Below, one piece after another: positions 52,387 through 62,101 of a stretch of DNA of 64,000 nt. The position numbers and the translations under genes were made by a program. The DNA is from Pusillibacter faecalis (GTDB lineage Bacteria > Bacillota > Clostridia > Oscillospirales > Oscillospiraceae): assembly GCF_018408705.1 (NCBI RefSeq), contig NZ_AP023420.1, positions 1 through 64,000 on the forward strand, given 5' to 3'. The stretch's first letter is position 1, and every line of letters begins with the position of its first letter. The notes under the pieces were generated by a model, which was not told the DNA's origin, made no database searches, and was given only the letters and a program-made list of their open reading frames with translations.

Positions 52387-53045
52387 GTGGCAAGCAGTGC
52401 GCCGGCCCATTCCACCAGCTTGCCGGAAAGCCGGTCAAACTCCCTGTCGTCCAGGTTCGGACAGCTTCTCAGCGCAATTCCCTCCATCAAAAGGTCGTGG
52501 TCCTCTCCACGCAACCCCGACAGAAGGTCGCTTTGCCGGGCGAGATATGTCTTTGTTTCTACAAAATACTTGGCCCGCAGAGTAAAGCCCGCGGCCTTAT
52601 AGAGCTCTCCCAACGCCTCCCGGCTCCGGCCGTGGAGCAAATTGTGGGCGCAGCCGTGATACAGGGCGCAGGCACCGTCCCGGACCGCCAGCGCCGCGGC
52701 TTCCTGCCCTGCCATGGGGCGCAGGAACTCCAAATCCCCGGCGAGGGGCCGGGTATCGTGGTAGAACTGAAACAGCTCTCCCGGATTCCAGTGTTCCAGC
52801 TCCACTCTGCCAGACACAAAGCCGCACAGCAGCTCCCGCTCCGGAAGGCTTTTCACCGCCGCCCGATAAGAAAGGAGATCCTCGGCGGACACATCGTCCA
52901 GAATCAGCACCATGTCGATATCGCTGGCCGTTCCCGCCTCTCCCCGGCCGCGACTGCCCTGCAGCCCGATACAGACAATCCTCTCACCGAAAACTTCCTC
53001 TACTGCCGCCCGATACTGCCGGAGCCATGCCTCAAAATCCCTCAT
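52359..53045 (-). CDS. Nucleotidyltransferase-domain protein
   Basis: 228 aa from the ATG at 53045. N-terminal polymerase-beta-like fold with QGSRGRGEAGTASDIDMVLI, the GS...D-x-D catalytic signature of antibiotic- and MNT-type nucleotidyltransferases. The C-terminal half is helical (YHGCAHNLLHGRSREALGEL), as in aminoglycoside-type or HEPN-like partners. Probably transfers a nucleotide to a small molecule or protein; substrate unknown. Lies between rpmF and der. Confidence 0.75.
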   Translation of the reverse strand: MRDFEAWLRQYRAAVEEVFGERIVCIGLQGSRGRGEAGTASDIDMVLILDDVSAEDLLSYRAAVKSLPERELLCGFVSGRVELEHWNPGELFQFYHDTRPLAGDLEFLRPMAGQEAAALAVRDGACALYHGCAHNLLHGRSREALGELYKAAGFTLRAKYFVETKTYLARQSDLLSGLRGEDHDLLMEGIALRSCPNLDDREFDRLSGKLVEWAGALLATCVSKKFPV

Positions 53046-53128
53046 GACGGATTCCTCCTCAGCTTTCCAAGTTTCTTTCCCAGGCACAAAAAAGAAAGAG
53101 GGAAGAAAAGCTCTTCCCTCCCGCATGC

Positions 53129-53323
53129 TTATTTCGCCACAACGGACTTTACAGCTTTGACCTCGCGGCCATTGTAGCTTCCGCACTCCTGACACATTCT
53201 GTGAGGCAGATGCAGAGCGCCGCACTTGGAGCAGGCGACGAGACCGGGGGCCGCCAGCTTCCAGTGGGAGCTGCGCCGCTTATCGCGTCTTGCTTTTGAT
53301 ACTTTTCCCTTGGGTACTGCCAT
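53129..53323 (-). CDS. rpmF: Ribosomal protein L32
   Basis: 64 aa. MAVPKGKVSKARRDKRRSSH is the L32 start, and CSKCGALHLPHRMCQECG supplies four zinc cysteines. Downstream of yceD by 54 bases, the classical pairing. Confidence 0.96.
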   Translation of the reverse strand: MAVPKGKVSKARRDKRRSSHWKLAAPGLVACSKCGALHLPHRMCQECGSYNGREVKAVKSVVAK

Positions 53324-53377
53324 GGTGACACCTCCTTGATCTCTCAAAGGCCCGGGCTCCAACCCGTCCCTGGTTTC

Positions 53378-53875
53378 TTATTTGTTCTCCAAAAGCTTTG
53401 CCAGGACCGCCAGACGCGGGTCAACTTCCCTTTTGCAGCCACAGGGGCCGTCGTTCAGGTTGGCACCGCACCGGGGACACAGTCCCTTGCAATCTTCCGA
53501 ACACAGTGTTTTTGTGTCCATGCCGAGAATCAGAGCCGTTCGGGCCAGTTCGCCCGCGTCTACCCTGCCCGATTCCAGCAGAACAATATCGTCGTTGTCC
53601 TCGTTTTGGAGCTCCTCCGCCAGCATACAGCTGTACGAAATGGTCTTCTCCTGTAAAAAAGCCTTGCCGCAGCGGTCACACACAGCGTCCAGCGTGGTGG
53701 AGACCGTCATGCTCAAGGTCAGGACATCGGCGGAGTTGCGCACTTCCCCTTCCACCGCTACGGGGCGGCTGATAGGGCGGCGGCCGGAAAACTCCATATC
53801 AGATAAATCCAGGGAGAACTGGAATGGCAACCGCTCGCCAGGGGTACGCAGAACATGAGTGACATCTAAAACCAT
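53378..53875 (-). CDS. yceD: YceD/DUF177 family protein, 23S rRNA accumulation
   Basis: 165 aa. VMDVSHVL-like start, LDAVCDRCGKAFLQEKTISY with the conserved cysteine pair, and the C-terminal CSEDCKGLCPRCGANLNDGPCG zinc-like cluster split by the conserved glycines. YceD is thought to help 23S rRNA maturation and is almost always encoded before rpmF, as here. Confidence 0.9.
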   Translation of the reverse strand: MVLDVTHVLRTPGERLPFQFSLDLSDMEFSGRRPISRPVAVEGEVRNSADVLTLSMTVSTTLDAVCDRCGKAFLQEKTISYSCMLAEELQNEDNDDIVLLESGRVDAGELARTALILGMDTKTLCSEDCKGLCPRCGANLNDGPCGCKREVDPRLAVLAKLLENK

Positions 53876-53969
53876 ATGCTACCTCGCAATGACACGTTTA
53901 GTATTATAAGGGATTGGGAAAGCGTTGTCAAACAATTTTTTCAAATTTTCGGCACTTTTTTAAAAAGTT

Positions 53970-54410
53970 TCAGCGCCGGCTGGGAATTTCAATGCCCATG
54001 ATGGCGTTGCGGAAGCCCTCCTGAATCTCCCGGTAGGCAACCGTCTCATAGGAATCCCCGGGGCGGCGGGCTCTCCATTCCTCTTTCAGCAGCTCCGCAA
54101 GGCGCTGGCATCCCGGTTCTTCCAATCCCAGCAGCATGGGAGATAGATAAAGTGCCAGCATCTGTTTGTCGGCTCCGCGGGCAGCGGACCGTCTCCACGG
54201 GCGGCATGCCAGCCAGCCAGTCTCCAAATGGTCCAATAGTGCCGCCGCCATAGCGGGCAATGCCCCCTCTCCCGCGGACTGGACGGCTGCCATGTAGCGC
54301 GGGCCGTATTGCTTCACATACGTTTGAAAGGCCCCGGCGTACTCCCGCCGGTTAAACTGCGCCAGCCATCTCTGATTCTCCTGAATGGCCCGCAGCAGCT
54401 CCTCGTTCAT
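53970..54410 (-). CDS. Helical protein, unknown
   Basis: 146 aa from the ATG at 54410 (after AGGACAGG-type purines). Mostly alpha-helical and hydrophilic: LLRAIQENQRWLAQFNRREY, ALYLSPMLLGLEEPGCQRLA. No family recognised. The start overlaps the upstream membrane gene by four bases, so the two are made together. Confidence 0.55.
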   Translation of the reverse strand: MNEELLRAIQENQRWLAQFNRREYAGAFQTYVKQYGPRYMAAVQSAGEGALPAMAAALLDHLETGWLACRPWRRSAARGADKQMLALYLSPMLLGLEEPGCQRLAELLKEEWRARRPGDSYETVAYREIQEGFRNAIMGIEIPSRR

Positions 54411-54652
54411 TTCCTGTCCTCCTCTTCTGTCTCGTTCCGCCGGACTGCACTGCGGTATGCCGACCACGTCCGGTAGAGCAGCCACACACCCGCAGCCACA
54501 AACGCCCCGCCTCCAACAATCCCCAGCGCGGGCGTCTCAGATGTTCCGGTCACGACGCCCCGAAAAAGCTGAATCGCCAGATAGAGCAGATAGCATCCTC
54601 CCAGCGCCCAAACCGCATGAACACCACTGGGTGACTTTTTCTCATTTCGCAT
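54407..54652 (-). CDS. Two-helix membrane protein, unknown
   Basis: 81 aa from the ATG at 54652. Helices at about 13-33 (VWALGGCYLLYLAIQLF) and 43-60 (ALGIVGGGAFVAAGVWLLY), with a basic then acidic tail. No family recognised. It overlaps the next gene (ATGA) and forms a two-gene unit. Confidence 0.55.
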   Translation of the reverse strand: MRNEKKSPSGVHAVWALGGCYLLYLAIQLFRGVVTGTSETPALGIVGGGAFVAAGVWLLYRTWSAYRSAVRRNETEEEDRK

Positions 54653-55041
54653 CACAGTCCAACCTCTTCTCGTGGAAATTCTATTTTCCTGTTTTGTCCG
54701 CTGCGATCTTCCCTGCATAGCGAGCAAAAGCATCCCGCTTTAAAAAACATGCGCACTGTTGCAAACAGGCACTTTGCCAGGCAGACAGGCCGCCGGCCCA
54801 GGGGCGGCCGGAACCCCATCGTCCTGATGCACCCCCGGCTCCGGCAGCGGCAAAGCCGCATGCAACCTCTCAAACGACTGCATCCTGCTTGTGTGACCGC
54901 CGGCTTCCTGTCTATAAGACGCCGTCAATTTTCCAGCACAAGCATAACTGCGGCCCATGTGAATAAGATGATTCCTAATCGCACACCCCATGACCATGCC
55001 AGCTTCCTGGAACGGCTGAGCGGAAAAGACCTACGCCCCCC
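54653..55041. other. GC-rich intergenic region, no gene identified
   Basis: About 390 bases between divergent genes. It has GC-rich inverted stretches (GGCCGCC/GGGCGGCC near 54790-54810) and a short minus-strand frame ending WSWGVRLGIILFTWAAVMLV at 54925 that would be a one-helix peptide but lacks a good start. It could hold a small RNA or a degraded gene. Confidence 0.4.
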
Positions 55042-55070
55042 TTTACAACCCGGCGGCAAACAGGTATCAT
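55042..55070 (+). promoter_or_regulatory. Promoter of the pseudouridine synthase gene
   Basis: TTTACA (55042-55047), 17 bases, TATCAT (55065-55070). Confidence 0.6.
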
Positions 55071-55108
55071 AGCAAGCAGCTCCAAATTTTTTCTTCAGGA
55101 GGACCGTT

Positions 55109-56071
55109 ATGCGGGAATTCACCATTGGGAAAAACGACGCCGGACAGCGGCTGGATCGCTTTATAGCCAAGAATCTGCCGCTGCTGCCCCCTGCCCTGCT
55201 GCAAAAGTACATCCGTCTCAAGCGCGTCAAGGTTAACGGCAAGGGCTCCAAGCGGGACGTGCGTCTGGCGGCAGGCGACGTGCTTCAATTATATATCAAC
55301 GATGAGTTTTTTGACAAGCCCTCTGAGGAAAACATGTTCTTGACCGTGTTTCAGCCCCGGCTGGAGATTATCTACGAGGACGAAAATCTCTTGCTGGTGG
55401 ATAAGCGTCCCGGCATGGTGGTCCATGCAGACGAAACGGAGAAGGTCAATACCCTCATCAACCATATTCAGGCGTACCTCTACCAGAAAAAGGAGTGGAA
55501 CCCCAAGCAGGAGCACGCCTTTGCCCCGGCGCTGTGCAACCGCATTGACCGCAACACCGGAGGGATTGTCATCGCCGCAAAAAATGCGGAGGCGCTGCGG
55601 ACCATCAATGAAAAAATAAAGAGTCACGAGCTGGAGAAATCCTATCTCTGCGTCACTGTGGGGCGGCCCCGGCCGGCAGAGGGGCGTGTGGAGGGCTTCC
55701 TGCTCAAGGACGAGGCAAAAAAGCAGGTTTCCTTTTACCGCCGCCCCATCCCCGGAGGCAAGAGCGCCATTACTCTCTATCAAACTCTGGAGACCCGGGG
55801 GGAGCTGTCGCTGGTAGAGTGCCGTCTGCTGACGGGGCGGACCCATCAGATCCGCGTCTCCATGGCAGAGCTTGGCTGCCCGCTGCTGGGCGACGGAAAA
55901 TATGGAAACGGCACCGTCAACAAGCGTTACCATGAAACCCGGCAGGCCCTGTACTCCTACCGTCTGGGCTTTGCCTTTTCAACCGATGCCACGCCTCTGA
56001 ACTACTTGCGGGGCAGAGTGTTCACCGTAGAGAAGGTGCCCTTTCGGGAGAAGTATTTTCCCCGCCTTTGA
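55109..56071 (+). CDS. RluA-family 23S rRNA pseudouridine synthase
   Basis: 320 aa. An N-terminal S4 RNA-binding domain (RLDRFIAKNLPLLPPALLQK) is followed by the synthase domain with catalytic aspartate in CNRIDRNTGGIVIAAKN and the TGRTHQIRVSMAELG motif. The site specificity (RluC or RluD class) cannot be told. ATG after AGGAGG. Confidence 0.9.
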   Translation: MREFTIGKNDAGQRLDRFIAKNLPLLPPALLQKYIRLKRVKVNGKGSKRDVRLAAGDVLQLYINDEFFDKPSEENMFLTVFQPRLEIIYEDENLLLVDKRPGMVVHADETEKVNTLINHIQAYLYQKKEWNPKQEHAFAPALCNRIDRNTGGIVIAAKNAEALRTINEKIKSHELEKSYLCVTVGRPRPAEGRVEGFLLKDEAKKQVSFYRRPIPGGKSAITLYQTLETRGELSLVECRLLTGRTHQIRVSMAELGCPLLGDGKYGNGTVNKRYHETRQALYSYRLGFAFSTDATPLNYLRGRVFTVEKVPFREKYFPRL

Positions 56072-56120
56072 GCATACCTGAAGCCCTGCGGAAAAATTGG
56101 GGAGAAATCGGCTATTTCCC

Positions 56121-56149
56121 TTGACTTTTGGGGATACTTCCGATATAGT
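56121..56149 (+). promoter_or_regulatory. Promoter of potABCD
   Basis: TTGACT (56121-56126), 17 bases, TATAGT (56144-56149). The leader of about 90 bases has a six-codon open frame (ATG at 56210, TGA at 56225) just before the potA ribosome site. Confidence 0.75.
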
Positions 56150-56246
56150 TTTTAATTGCTGAATTTCGACGAGAAAGGTTCCCCCTCAACAGAGAAAAGA
56201 GGCGCAACGATGGAAAGAACATTTTGATTGAAATGGGGGAGGATAC

Positions 56247-57431
56247 ATGTCCAAAGAGTTGATTCGCCTGCAGAATCTGTGCATGGCGTACGACGACGAG
56301 CTTGTTCTCGATCACTTAAATCTCTATATCAATGATAAGGAATTCCTCACACTGCTTGGGCCCAGTGGGTGCGGTAAAACCACCACGCTGCGGATCATCG
56401 GCGGCTTCACGACACCTACGTCTGGAGACGTCCTCTTTGACGGTGTGAGGATTAATGACATTCCACCTCACCAGCGGCAAATCAACACGGTCTTTCAGAA
56501 ATATGCCCTGTTTCCCCATCTGAACGTGTTTGAAAATGTTGCCTTCGGTCTGCGCATGCAGAAGCGGCCAGACCCGGCGGACCCCACCGGAAAGCACAGG
56601 GTTAAAATCCCGGAGGAGGAAATTCGCCAGCGGGTGATGGACATGTTGGAATCTGTCAGCCTGAAGGGATTTGAAAACCGCAAGCCCGACGCCCTCTCCG
56701 GCGGCCAGCAGCAGCGGGTGGCTATCGCCCGGGCTCTGGTCAATCAGCCCAAGGTCCTTTTGCTGGACGAACCTTTGGGCGCTTTGGACCTGAAGCTGCG
56801 CAAGGACATGCAGATTGAGCTCAAGCGCATCCAGCAGCAGGTTGGTATTACCTTCATCTACGTCACTCACGATCAGGAGGAGGCCCTGACCATGTCCGAC
56901 ACCATCGTGGTCATGGACAAGGGCACCATCCAGCAGATCGGCACGCCGGAGGACATTTATAACGAGCCGAAGAACGCTTTTGTTGCGGATTTCATCGGTG
57001 AGTCCAATATCATCGACGGGGTGATGGTTCGGGATAATGTGGTCAAAATGTATGGCCGGGAGTTCCCCTGTCTGGACGGCGGCTTTGCTGAAAATGAAAG
57101 CGTGGATGTGGTCATCCGTCCAGAGGATATTGACATCGTCCCCGTGGAACAAGGACAGCTGACCGGCACCGTCACCAGCGTGACCTTCAAGGGCATGCAG
57201 TATGACATCATTGTGGACTTCCGGGGCTTCAAATGGCTCATTCAAACCACGGACCACTCCCCTGTCGGCGCCCGTATCGGTATCAAAATTGACCCGGACG
57301 GCATTCATATCATGAAAAAAAGCGCGTACTCGGGCATGTTCGGCGACTACTCCTCTTTCTCGGATGAATATGAGGAAATGAGCGACGCCAGCCTGGAGCT
57401 GGATGAGGAGGAGAGCGAGGATGAAGAATAA
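56247..57431 (+). CDS. potA: Spermidine/putrescine import ATPase
   Basis: 394 aa. Walker [17 protein letters not shown] near residue 37, Q-loop [10 protein letters not shown], signature [19 protein letters not shown], Walker [17 protein letters not shown]-loop VTHDQEEAL; the C-terminal TOBE domain begins near 280. The last 20 residues are very acidic. An insertion of about 15 residues after the Q-loop ([13 protein letters not shown]) is extra to most PotA. Powers the PotBC channel and overlaps potB by 11 bases. Confidence 0.93.
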   Translation: MSKELIRLQNLCMAYDDELVLDHLNLYINDKEFLTLLGPSGCGKTTTLRIIGGFTTPTSGDVLFDGVRINDIPPHQRQINTVFQKYALFPHLNVFENVAFGLRMQKRPDPADPTGKHRVKIPEEEIRQRVMDMLESVSLKGFENRKPDALSGGQQQRVAIARALVNQPKVLLLDEPLGALDLKLRKDMQIELKRIQQQVGITFIYVTHDQEEALTMSDTIVVMDKGTIQQIGTPEDIYNEPKNAFVADFIGESNIIDGVMVRDNVVKMYGREFPCLDGGFAENESVDVVIRPEDIDIVPVEQGQLTGTVTSVTFKGMQYDIIVDFRGFKWLIQTTDHSPVGARIGIKIDPDGIHIMKKSAYSGMFGDYSSFSDEYEEMSDASLELDEEESEDEE

Positions 57432-58302
57432 GCTCCCTCTGTTCGCCGTCCCCTATGTGGGCTGGTTGGCGCTGTTTGTGGTGGCGCCGATTCTGATCAT
57501 GGTGGTCTATGCATTCAGTACCGCCTCCGGCGGTTTTACGCTTGACAACTTCTCCCGGATGGGCACCTATGCGGCGGTCTTTATCCGCTCGTTCAAGCTG
57601 GCGATCGTCGCAACGCTGGTCTGCCTGCTGATCGGATATCCGCTCTCTTATGTGCTTTCCAAGGAGGGTCCCCGGACGCAGCGGGTGGCAATGGTGCTTA
57701 TCATGCTGCCGATGTGGATGAATTTTCTGCTGCGGACGTATTCTTGGATGTCCATTCTGGAGAATAACGGCCTGCTCAACCAGTTCTTTCAAAATATCGG
57801 CCTGATTGATCTCTACAATCAAATCGCAATGCACTTCTCCGCGAACCCGGCGAAGTATGTGCCCATCGACCACTTCCAGATGATCGGCACTCAAGGGGCC
57901 GTGGTACTGGGCATGGTCTACAACTATCTCCCCTTCATGATCCTGCCGATTTATTCCGTCCTCGTAAAACTGGACCACTCTCTGGTGGAGGCTGCACGGG
58001 ACCTGGGTGCCGGCCGCGCGCAGGTATTTCAGAAGGTCATTCTGCCTCTGTCCCTGCCCGGTGTTCTCTCTGGCATTACCATGGTGTTTGTGCCCGCCGT
58101 CTCTACCTTTGCCATTTCCCGTCTGCTGGGCGGCGGCACACAGATGATGCTGGGCGACCTTATTGAGCTGCAGTTCTTCGGCGGTGCCTACAACCCCCAG
58201 CTGGGGGCGGCCATCGCCTTGGTAATGATGGCGATTGTTGTTGTCTGCATGCTGGTGATGAACCGCTTTGGTGACGGGGAAGAACAGGCGGTGATGCTGT
58301 GA
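57421..58302 (+). CDS. potB: Spermidine/putrescine ABC transporter permease
   Basis: 293 aa from the ATG at 57421, inside the end of potA. Six membrane helices; the EAA loop that docks PotA reads [20 protein letters not shown]. Longer periplasmic-side loop at about residues 115-155. Overlaps potC by four bases. Confidence 0.92.
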   Translation: MKNKLPLFAVPYVGWLALFVVAPILIMVVYAFSTASGGFTLDNFSRMGTYAAVFIRSFKLAIVATLVCLLIGYPLSYVLSKEGPRTQRVAMVLIMLPMWMNFLLRTYSWMSILENNGLLNQFFQNIGLIDLYNQIAMHFSANPAKYVPIDHFQMIGTQGAVVLGMVYNYLPFMILPIYSVLVKLDHSLVEAARDLGAGRAQVFQKVILPLSLPGVLSGITMVFVPAVSTFAISRLLGGGTQMMLGDLIELQFFGGAYNPQLGAAIALVMMAIVVVCMLVMNRFGDGEEQAVML

Positions 58303-59162
58303 AACGTACACACGTTTTGGGAAGTCGCCTTTTCATGGCGTTGGTCTTCGTGTTCTTATACGCGCCGATCCTCATTCTTATTATCTTCTCCTTCAACGCC
58401 GGCAAGAGCAACGCCGTGTGGCAGGGCTTCTCCCTGGGCTGGTACAAGGAACTCTTTCACAACCGCCTGATCATGCAAAGTGTTTACACCACGCTGCTTG
58501 TGTCCCTGCTTTCCACTGTCATTGCCACCGTTGCCGGCACCTTCGCTGCCATCGGTCTTTCCAGCATGCGCCGCAGATGGCGCAACCCTCTGATGACGGT
58601 CAACAACATTCCCGTCATGAACGCAGAAATCGTCACAGGCGTGTCCATGTGCCTTTTGTTCGTGGCCTTTTTTGGCTTCTGGAACGATTTTGCGCTCTGG
58701 TTCAACGGGCTCCAGGGGCTGGTCCGCCTTCCAAGCCTGAAGTTGGGTTTTGGCACGCTGCTGATTGCCCACATCACCTTCAATATTCCCCACGTGATCT
58801 TGACTGTGGCGCCGAAGCTGCGCCAGCTGGACCGAAACCTGGTGGATGCGGCCAAGGACCTGGGCTGTACCTGGATGCAGGCTTTCTGGAAGGTGATCTT
58901 GCCGGAAATTAAGCCTGGTATTGTCTCCGGTGCCCTGATCGCTTTTACCATGAGCATTGATGACTTTATCATCAGCTACTTTACCGCCGGCACCTCCTCG
59001 ACTCTGGCCATGACTATTTACGGCATGACAAAAAAGCGGGTGAGTCCGGAGATCAACGCCGTCTCTACACTGCTGTTTGTCACCGTTTTGGCACTGCTGG
59101 CCATTGTCAACATCCGGGAGGCGCGCCAGGAAAAGCTGGCTGCCGCGCAGCGTGCCCGGTAA
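58299..59162 (+). CDS. potC: Spermidine/putrescine ABC transporter permease
   Basis: 287 aa, GTG start overlapping the potB stop. Six helices; EAA loop DAAKDLGCTWMQAFWKVILP. SIDDFIISYFTAG near residue 225 is the usual PotC stretch. Forms the channel with PotB. Confidence 0.92.
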   Translation: MKRTHVLGSRLFMALVFVFLYAPILILIIFSFNAGKSNAVWQGFSLGWYKELFHNRLIMQSVYTTLLVSLLSTVIATVAGTFAAIGLSSMRRRWRNPLMTVNNIPVMNAEIVTGVSMCLLFVAFFGFWNDFALWFNGLQGLVRLPSLKLGFGTLLIAHITFNIPHVILTVAPKLRQLDRNLVDAAKDLGCTWMQAFWKVILPEIKPGIVSGALIAFTMSIDDFIISYFTAGTSSTLAMTIYGMTKKRVSPEINAVSTLLFVTVLALLAIVNIREARQEKLAAAQRAR

Positions 59163-59223
59163 GAGGTCCCACGGCCTGCGGGCCATGAGATAGATTTCAA
59201 ATCAAAACTGGAGGAATGATCAA

Positions 59224-60303
59224 TTGAAAAAGACACTTGCCTTGGCGCTTGCCATGATGATGGCCGCCCTGACCCTGAGCGGGTGCGGCGGTGGAAACTC
59301 GGAGGAACGCGTCGTCAACGTGTGCAGCTGGGGTGAATACATCGATGAAACCCTGATCGACCAATTTGAGGAAGAAACCGGAATCACTGTCAATTATGTC
59401 ACCGCAGAGAGCAATGAGGCCCTCTATTCTCAGCTCAGTATGGGCGGCGTGGATTACGACGTGATTGTCCCCTCCGATTATATGATCTCTCAGCTGATTG
59501 AAGAGGACATGCTGGCCGAACTCAATTACGATAATATTCCCAATTTTGAAAAGATCGACGCGCGGTTCAAGAATCTGCCCTATGATCCGGAGAACAAGTA
59601 CACCGTTCCTTATTCCTGGGGCACACTTGGCATCATCTACAATACCAGCATGGTCAACGGCCCCGTCACAGGTTGGGACGCCATGTTCGATCCTGCCAAC
59701 GCCGGCAACGTGCTGCTGATCAACAACTCCCGGGACGCATTTGGCATCGCCCTGATGCACCTGGGCTATTCCGTGAACACCACGGATGAGGAGCAGATTC
59801 AGGAGGCCTATCAGCTGATTGCAGACGCTGTGAGTGCCGGTGTTTATCAGGGCAAGGTCATGGACGAGGTGTTCCAGAAAATGGAGGCCGGCAACGCCGC
59901 TGTGGCCACCTACTATGCTGGTGACTACCTCGTCATGCTTGAGGCCAATCCCGATCTGAAGTACGTGGTGCCTGAGGAGGGCTCCAACTGGTTCGTGGAC
60001 GCCATGTGCGTGCTCAAGACCTCCCAGCACAAGGAGGAGGCGGAGGCCTGGATCAACTTCATGGCCTCCACTGATGCGAACCTCAGGAACATGGACTACA
60101 TCTGGTACGCCTCTCCCAACACCGAGGCTCTGGAGACCTATCCTGCCTATTATGAAGAGGTCAACGGTGAGCCGCTGGACATGGAGCTTTATGAGATCAT
60201 GGCTCCCAGCCAGGAGGTTCTGGACCGATGCGAGACCTATCTGGTCCTTCCTGCGGAAACCCGCGCCCTGTACAACGACCTTTGGACGCAGCTGGGTATC
60301 TGA
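59224..60303 (+). CDS. potD: Spermidine/putrescine-binding lipoprotein
   Basis: 359 aa, TTG start after GGAGGAATG. Lipoprotein signal with LTLSGCGGG, cysteine at about 21, then VNVCSWGEYIDETLIDQFEE, the beginning of the PotD fold. DYDVIVPSDYMISQL and the aromatic polyamine-binding residues (YSWGTLGI, YYAGDY, FVDAMC) are in place. Captures polyamines outside the cell for PotABC. Confidence 0.92.
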   Translation: MKKTLALALAMMMAALTLSGCGGGNSEERVVNVCSWGEYIDETLIDQFEEETGITVNYVTAESNEALYSQLSMGGVDYDVIVPSDYMISQLIEEDMLAELNYDNIPNFEKIDARFKNLPYDPENKYTVPYSWGTLGIIYNTSMVNGPVTGWDAMFDPANAGNVLLINNSRDAFGIALMHLGYSVNTTDEEQIQEAYQLIADAVSAGVYQGKVMDEVFQKMEAGNAAVATYYAGDYLVMLEANPDLKYVVPEEGSNWFVDAMCVLKTSQHKEEAEAWINFMASTDANLRNMDYIWYASPNTEALETYPAYYEEVNGEPLDMELYEIMAPSQEVLDRCETYLVLPAETRALYNDLWTQLGI

Positions 60304-60312
60304 ACACGCTCC

Positions 60313-60349
60313 AAAAGACGGCCCCGAGAACTCTGGGGCCGTCTTTTTT
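60313..60349 (+). terminator. Terminator of potABCD
   Basis: AAAAGACGGCCCC/GGGGCCGTCTTTT stem and a T6 tail. Confidence 0.9.
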
Positions 60350-60351
60350 AC

Positions 60352-60380
60352 TTGCCAAATTTGTTGGATTCCTGTACACT
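60352..60380 (+). promoter_or_regulatory. Promoter of the thioesterase gene
   Basis: TTGCCA (60352-60357), 17 bases, TACACT (60375-60380). Confidence 0.7.
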
Positions 60381-60417
60381 GGAGGTACAGGAACTTTCAT
60401 CAAGGAGGAATCTTTCC

Positions 60418-60813
60418 ATGGAAATGATTGGATCACAGTGCCGGTTGGAGCAGACGGTCACAGAGGAGTACACCGCCGCCACCATCGGCTCCGGCATGCT
60501 GCCGGTATTCGGCACCCCGTATCTTGCCGCTATGGCGGAAAGCGCCGCCATGACCTGCCTGCAGTCCTTTTTGGAGAAGGGCTATGGCAGCGTGGGCACC
60601 CACCTGGATATCTCCCACGACGCGCCCACTCCCATCGGTATGAAGGTCTATGTGGAGGCGGAGATCACCGCCGTTTCCGAAAACGGCAAAATGGTGGATT
60701 TTGCCGTGCGTGCCTGGGATGACAAGGGCCCCATCGGCTCCGGCACCCATACCCGTGCCATCGTCAACAACCAGCGCTTTCTGGATAAATGCCAGGCCAA
60801 GCTCAATGGCTGA
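60418..60813 (+). CDS. FlK-like hot-dog thioesterase
   Basis: 131 aa from the ATG at 60418 after AGGAGGAA. Hot-dog fold of the fluoroacetyl-CoA thioesterase type. The FlK catalytic trio is spaced as in the prototype: Thr in FGTPYLAAMAESA, Glu eight residues later, His 26 residues after that in THLDISHDAPTP. Many gut bacteria carry such proteins without fluoroacetate, so the real substrate is probably another small acyl-CoA. Single gene. Confidence 0.82.
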   Translation: MEMIGSQCRLEQTVTEEYTAATIGSGMLPVFGTPYLAAMAESAAMTCLQSFLEKGYGSVGTHLDISHDAPTPIGMKVYVEAEITAVSENGKMVDFAVRAWDDKGPIGSGTHTRAIVNNQRFLDKCQAKLNG

Positions 60814-60830
60814 ACACCAAGCCACTCAAA

Positions 60831-60873
60831 AAAACAGGACGGGCGGAAAATTCCGCCCGTCCTGTTTTTTTGT
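60831..60873 (+). terminator. Terminator of the thioesterase gene
   Basis: AAAACAGGACGGGCGG/CCGCCCGTCCTGTTTT with a 6-base loop and T-run. Confidence 0.92.
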
Positions 60874-60900
60874 TGCAATCTGCCAGAATCGTGGTATGAT
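60873..60900 (+). promoter_or_regulatory. Promoter of the DUF1622 gene
   Basis: TTGCAA (60873-60878), 16 bases, TATGAT (60895-60900), starting in the preceding terminator's T-run. Confidence 0.6.
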
Positions 60901-60955
60901 GTGAGTACCTTTCGCTCAAACGGAGGGATATATCCTGTGACTAGGAGGGGATTCC

Positions 60956-61288
60956 ATGTCATTTCTGTCTGCTCTGGAAAACGGATTTGAGGTGATCGCT
61001 CAGTGCGGCGTGCTGTTTTTAGAGTGCATCGGTGTTGTGGTACTGCTCTCGGCCGCAGTGCGGAGTATCGCCGGCTGCCTCCGAAAAGATCCTCATGTCC
61101 GCCTTGTGTTAGCCCAAGGCATCGCTCTTGCCCTGGAATTCAAGCTGGGCGGAGAGGTTCTCCGCACAGCCATCGTCCGGGAGCCCAGTGAACTGGTTAT
61201 TTTAGGCGCCATCATTCTTCTGCGGGGGGCGCTGACCTTCCTGATTCACTGGGAGATTAAAACAGAAGAATCCCGAATGGGCGTCTGA
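60956..61288 (+). CDS. DUF1622 membrane protein
   Basis: 110 aa, three helices. The family phrase LVLAQGIALALEFKLGGEVL followed by REPSELVILGAIILLRGALT is plain. Small membrane protein of unknown function. It ends four bases before the converging hemolysin III gene. Confidence 0.85.
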   Translation: MSFLSALENGFEVIAQCGVLFLECIGVVVLLSAAVRSIAGCLRKDPHVRLVLAQGIALALEFKLGGEVLRTAIVREPSELVILGAIILLRGALTFLIHWEIKTEESRMGV

Positions 61289-61292
61289 CCGT

Positions 61293-61991
61293 TCAGGTGT
61301 AAATCTGGGTATAGATTCCAACCCAGTGCAGGGCTGCGGCCGCCAGCACAAACACATGCCAGATGCAGTGATCATATTTTCGGCTCCGGACAAAGGGGAT
61401 CATTCCGAGGGTATACACCAGGCCACCAGCTAGAATCAGCCACAGAAGCGGCCGGGCATTGGCATAGAAATCCGGGATGAACATGAGTCCGCTCCACCCA
61501 ATCAGGAAATACAGGGTAAAGTGTAGCGCCCGCCAGCGGCCGGGTCCAAAAATTGCCACCATGGTCACGCCAAAAAGGATCACCCCCCACTGGATGCAAA
61601 AGATGGTAATGCCGACCCTTCCCCCTTTATATACCAGCAGAATGGGTGCGAACGTCCCGCCGATCAGCAGGTAAATAGAGGTATAGTCAAAGCGCCGCAG
61701 CACCCGCTTGGCTGTGGAACCCGTGGGCATGGCGTGATAGACGCCGCTCATAAACATCATCACTGTCATGCTGATCCCATAGAAGCAGGTAGCCAGCACC
61801 TCCATGCCGGTGTGAGAGCGCAACAACAGCAGTACTGTGGCCGCCACCGCCAGCAATCCGCCAGCGCCGTGGCTGACAGCGTTGAAGACCTCCTCCCCCA
61901 GAGTCAGCCGCGGCGGCTCGTTTTGTGCCCGGGCCTTGGCCCGCCGGGCCGCCCGCAATTCAGCGTGATACACTTTCCGCGCAGCTTCCAT
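61293..61991 (-). CDS. Hemolysin III family (PAQR-type) membrane protein
   Basis: 232 aa, seven helices. GEEVFNAVSHGAGGLLAV carries the first conserved His; SGVYHAMPTGSTAKRVLRRFD the second; the late HCIWHVFVLAAAALHWVGI holds the His pair. The fold resembles zinc-dependent ceramidases/PAQR receptors. Despite the family name, a toxin role is not indicated. Single gene. Confidence 0.88.
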   Translation of the reverse strand: MEAARKVYHAELRAARRAKARAQNEPPRLTLGEEVFNAVSHGAGGLLAVAATVLLLLRSHTGMEVLATCFYGISMTVMMFMSGVYHAMPTGSTAKRVLRRFDYTSIYLLIGGTFAPILLVYKGGRVGITIFCIQWGVILFGVTMVAIFGPGRWRALHFTLYFLIGWSGLMFIPDFYANARPLLWLILAGGLVYTLGMIPFVRSRKYDHCIWHVFVLAAAALHWVGIYTQIYT

Positions 61992-62101
61992 TGATATATG
62001 CTCCTCTCGCGCATTTAATAATCATATAATATGATTTACAAAACTATATTATACAATTATTCAAAAAATATCAAGAGGTTTTTCGAAAATTTTTCAAAAA
62101 A

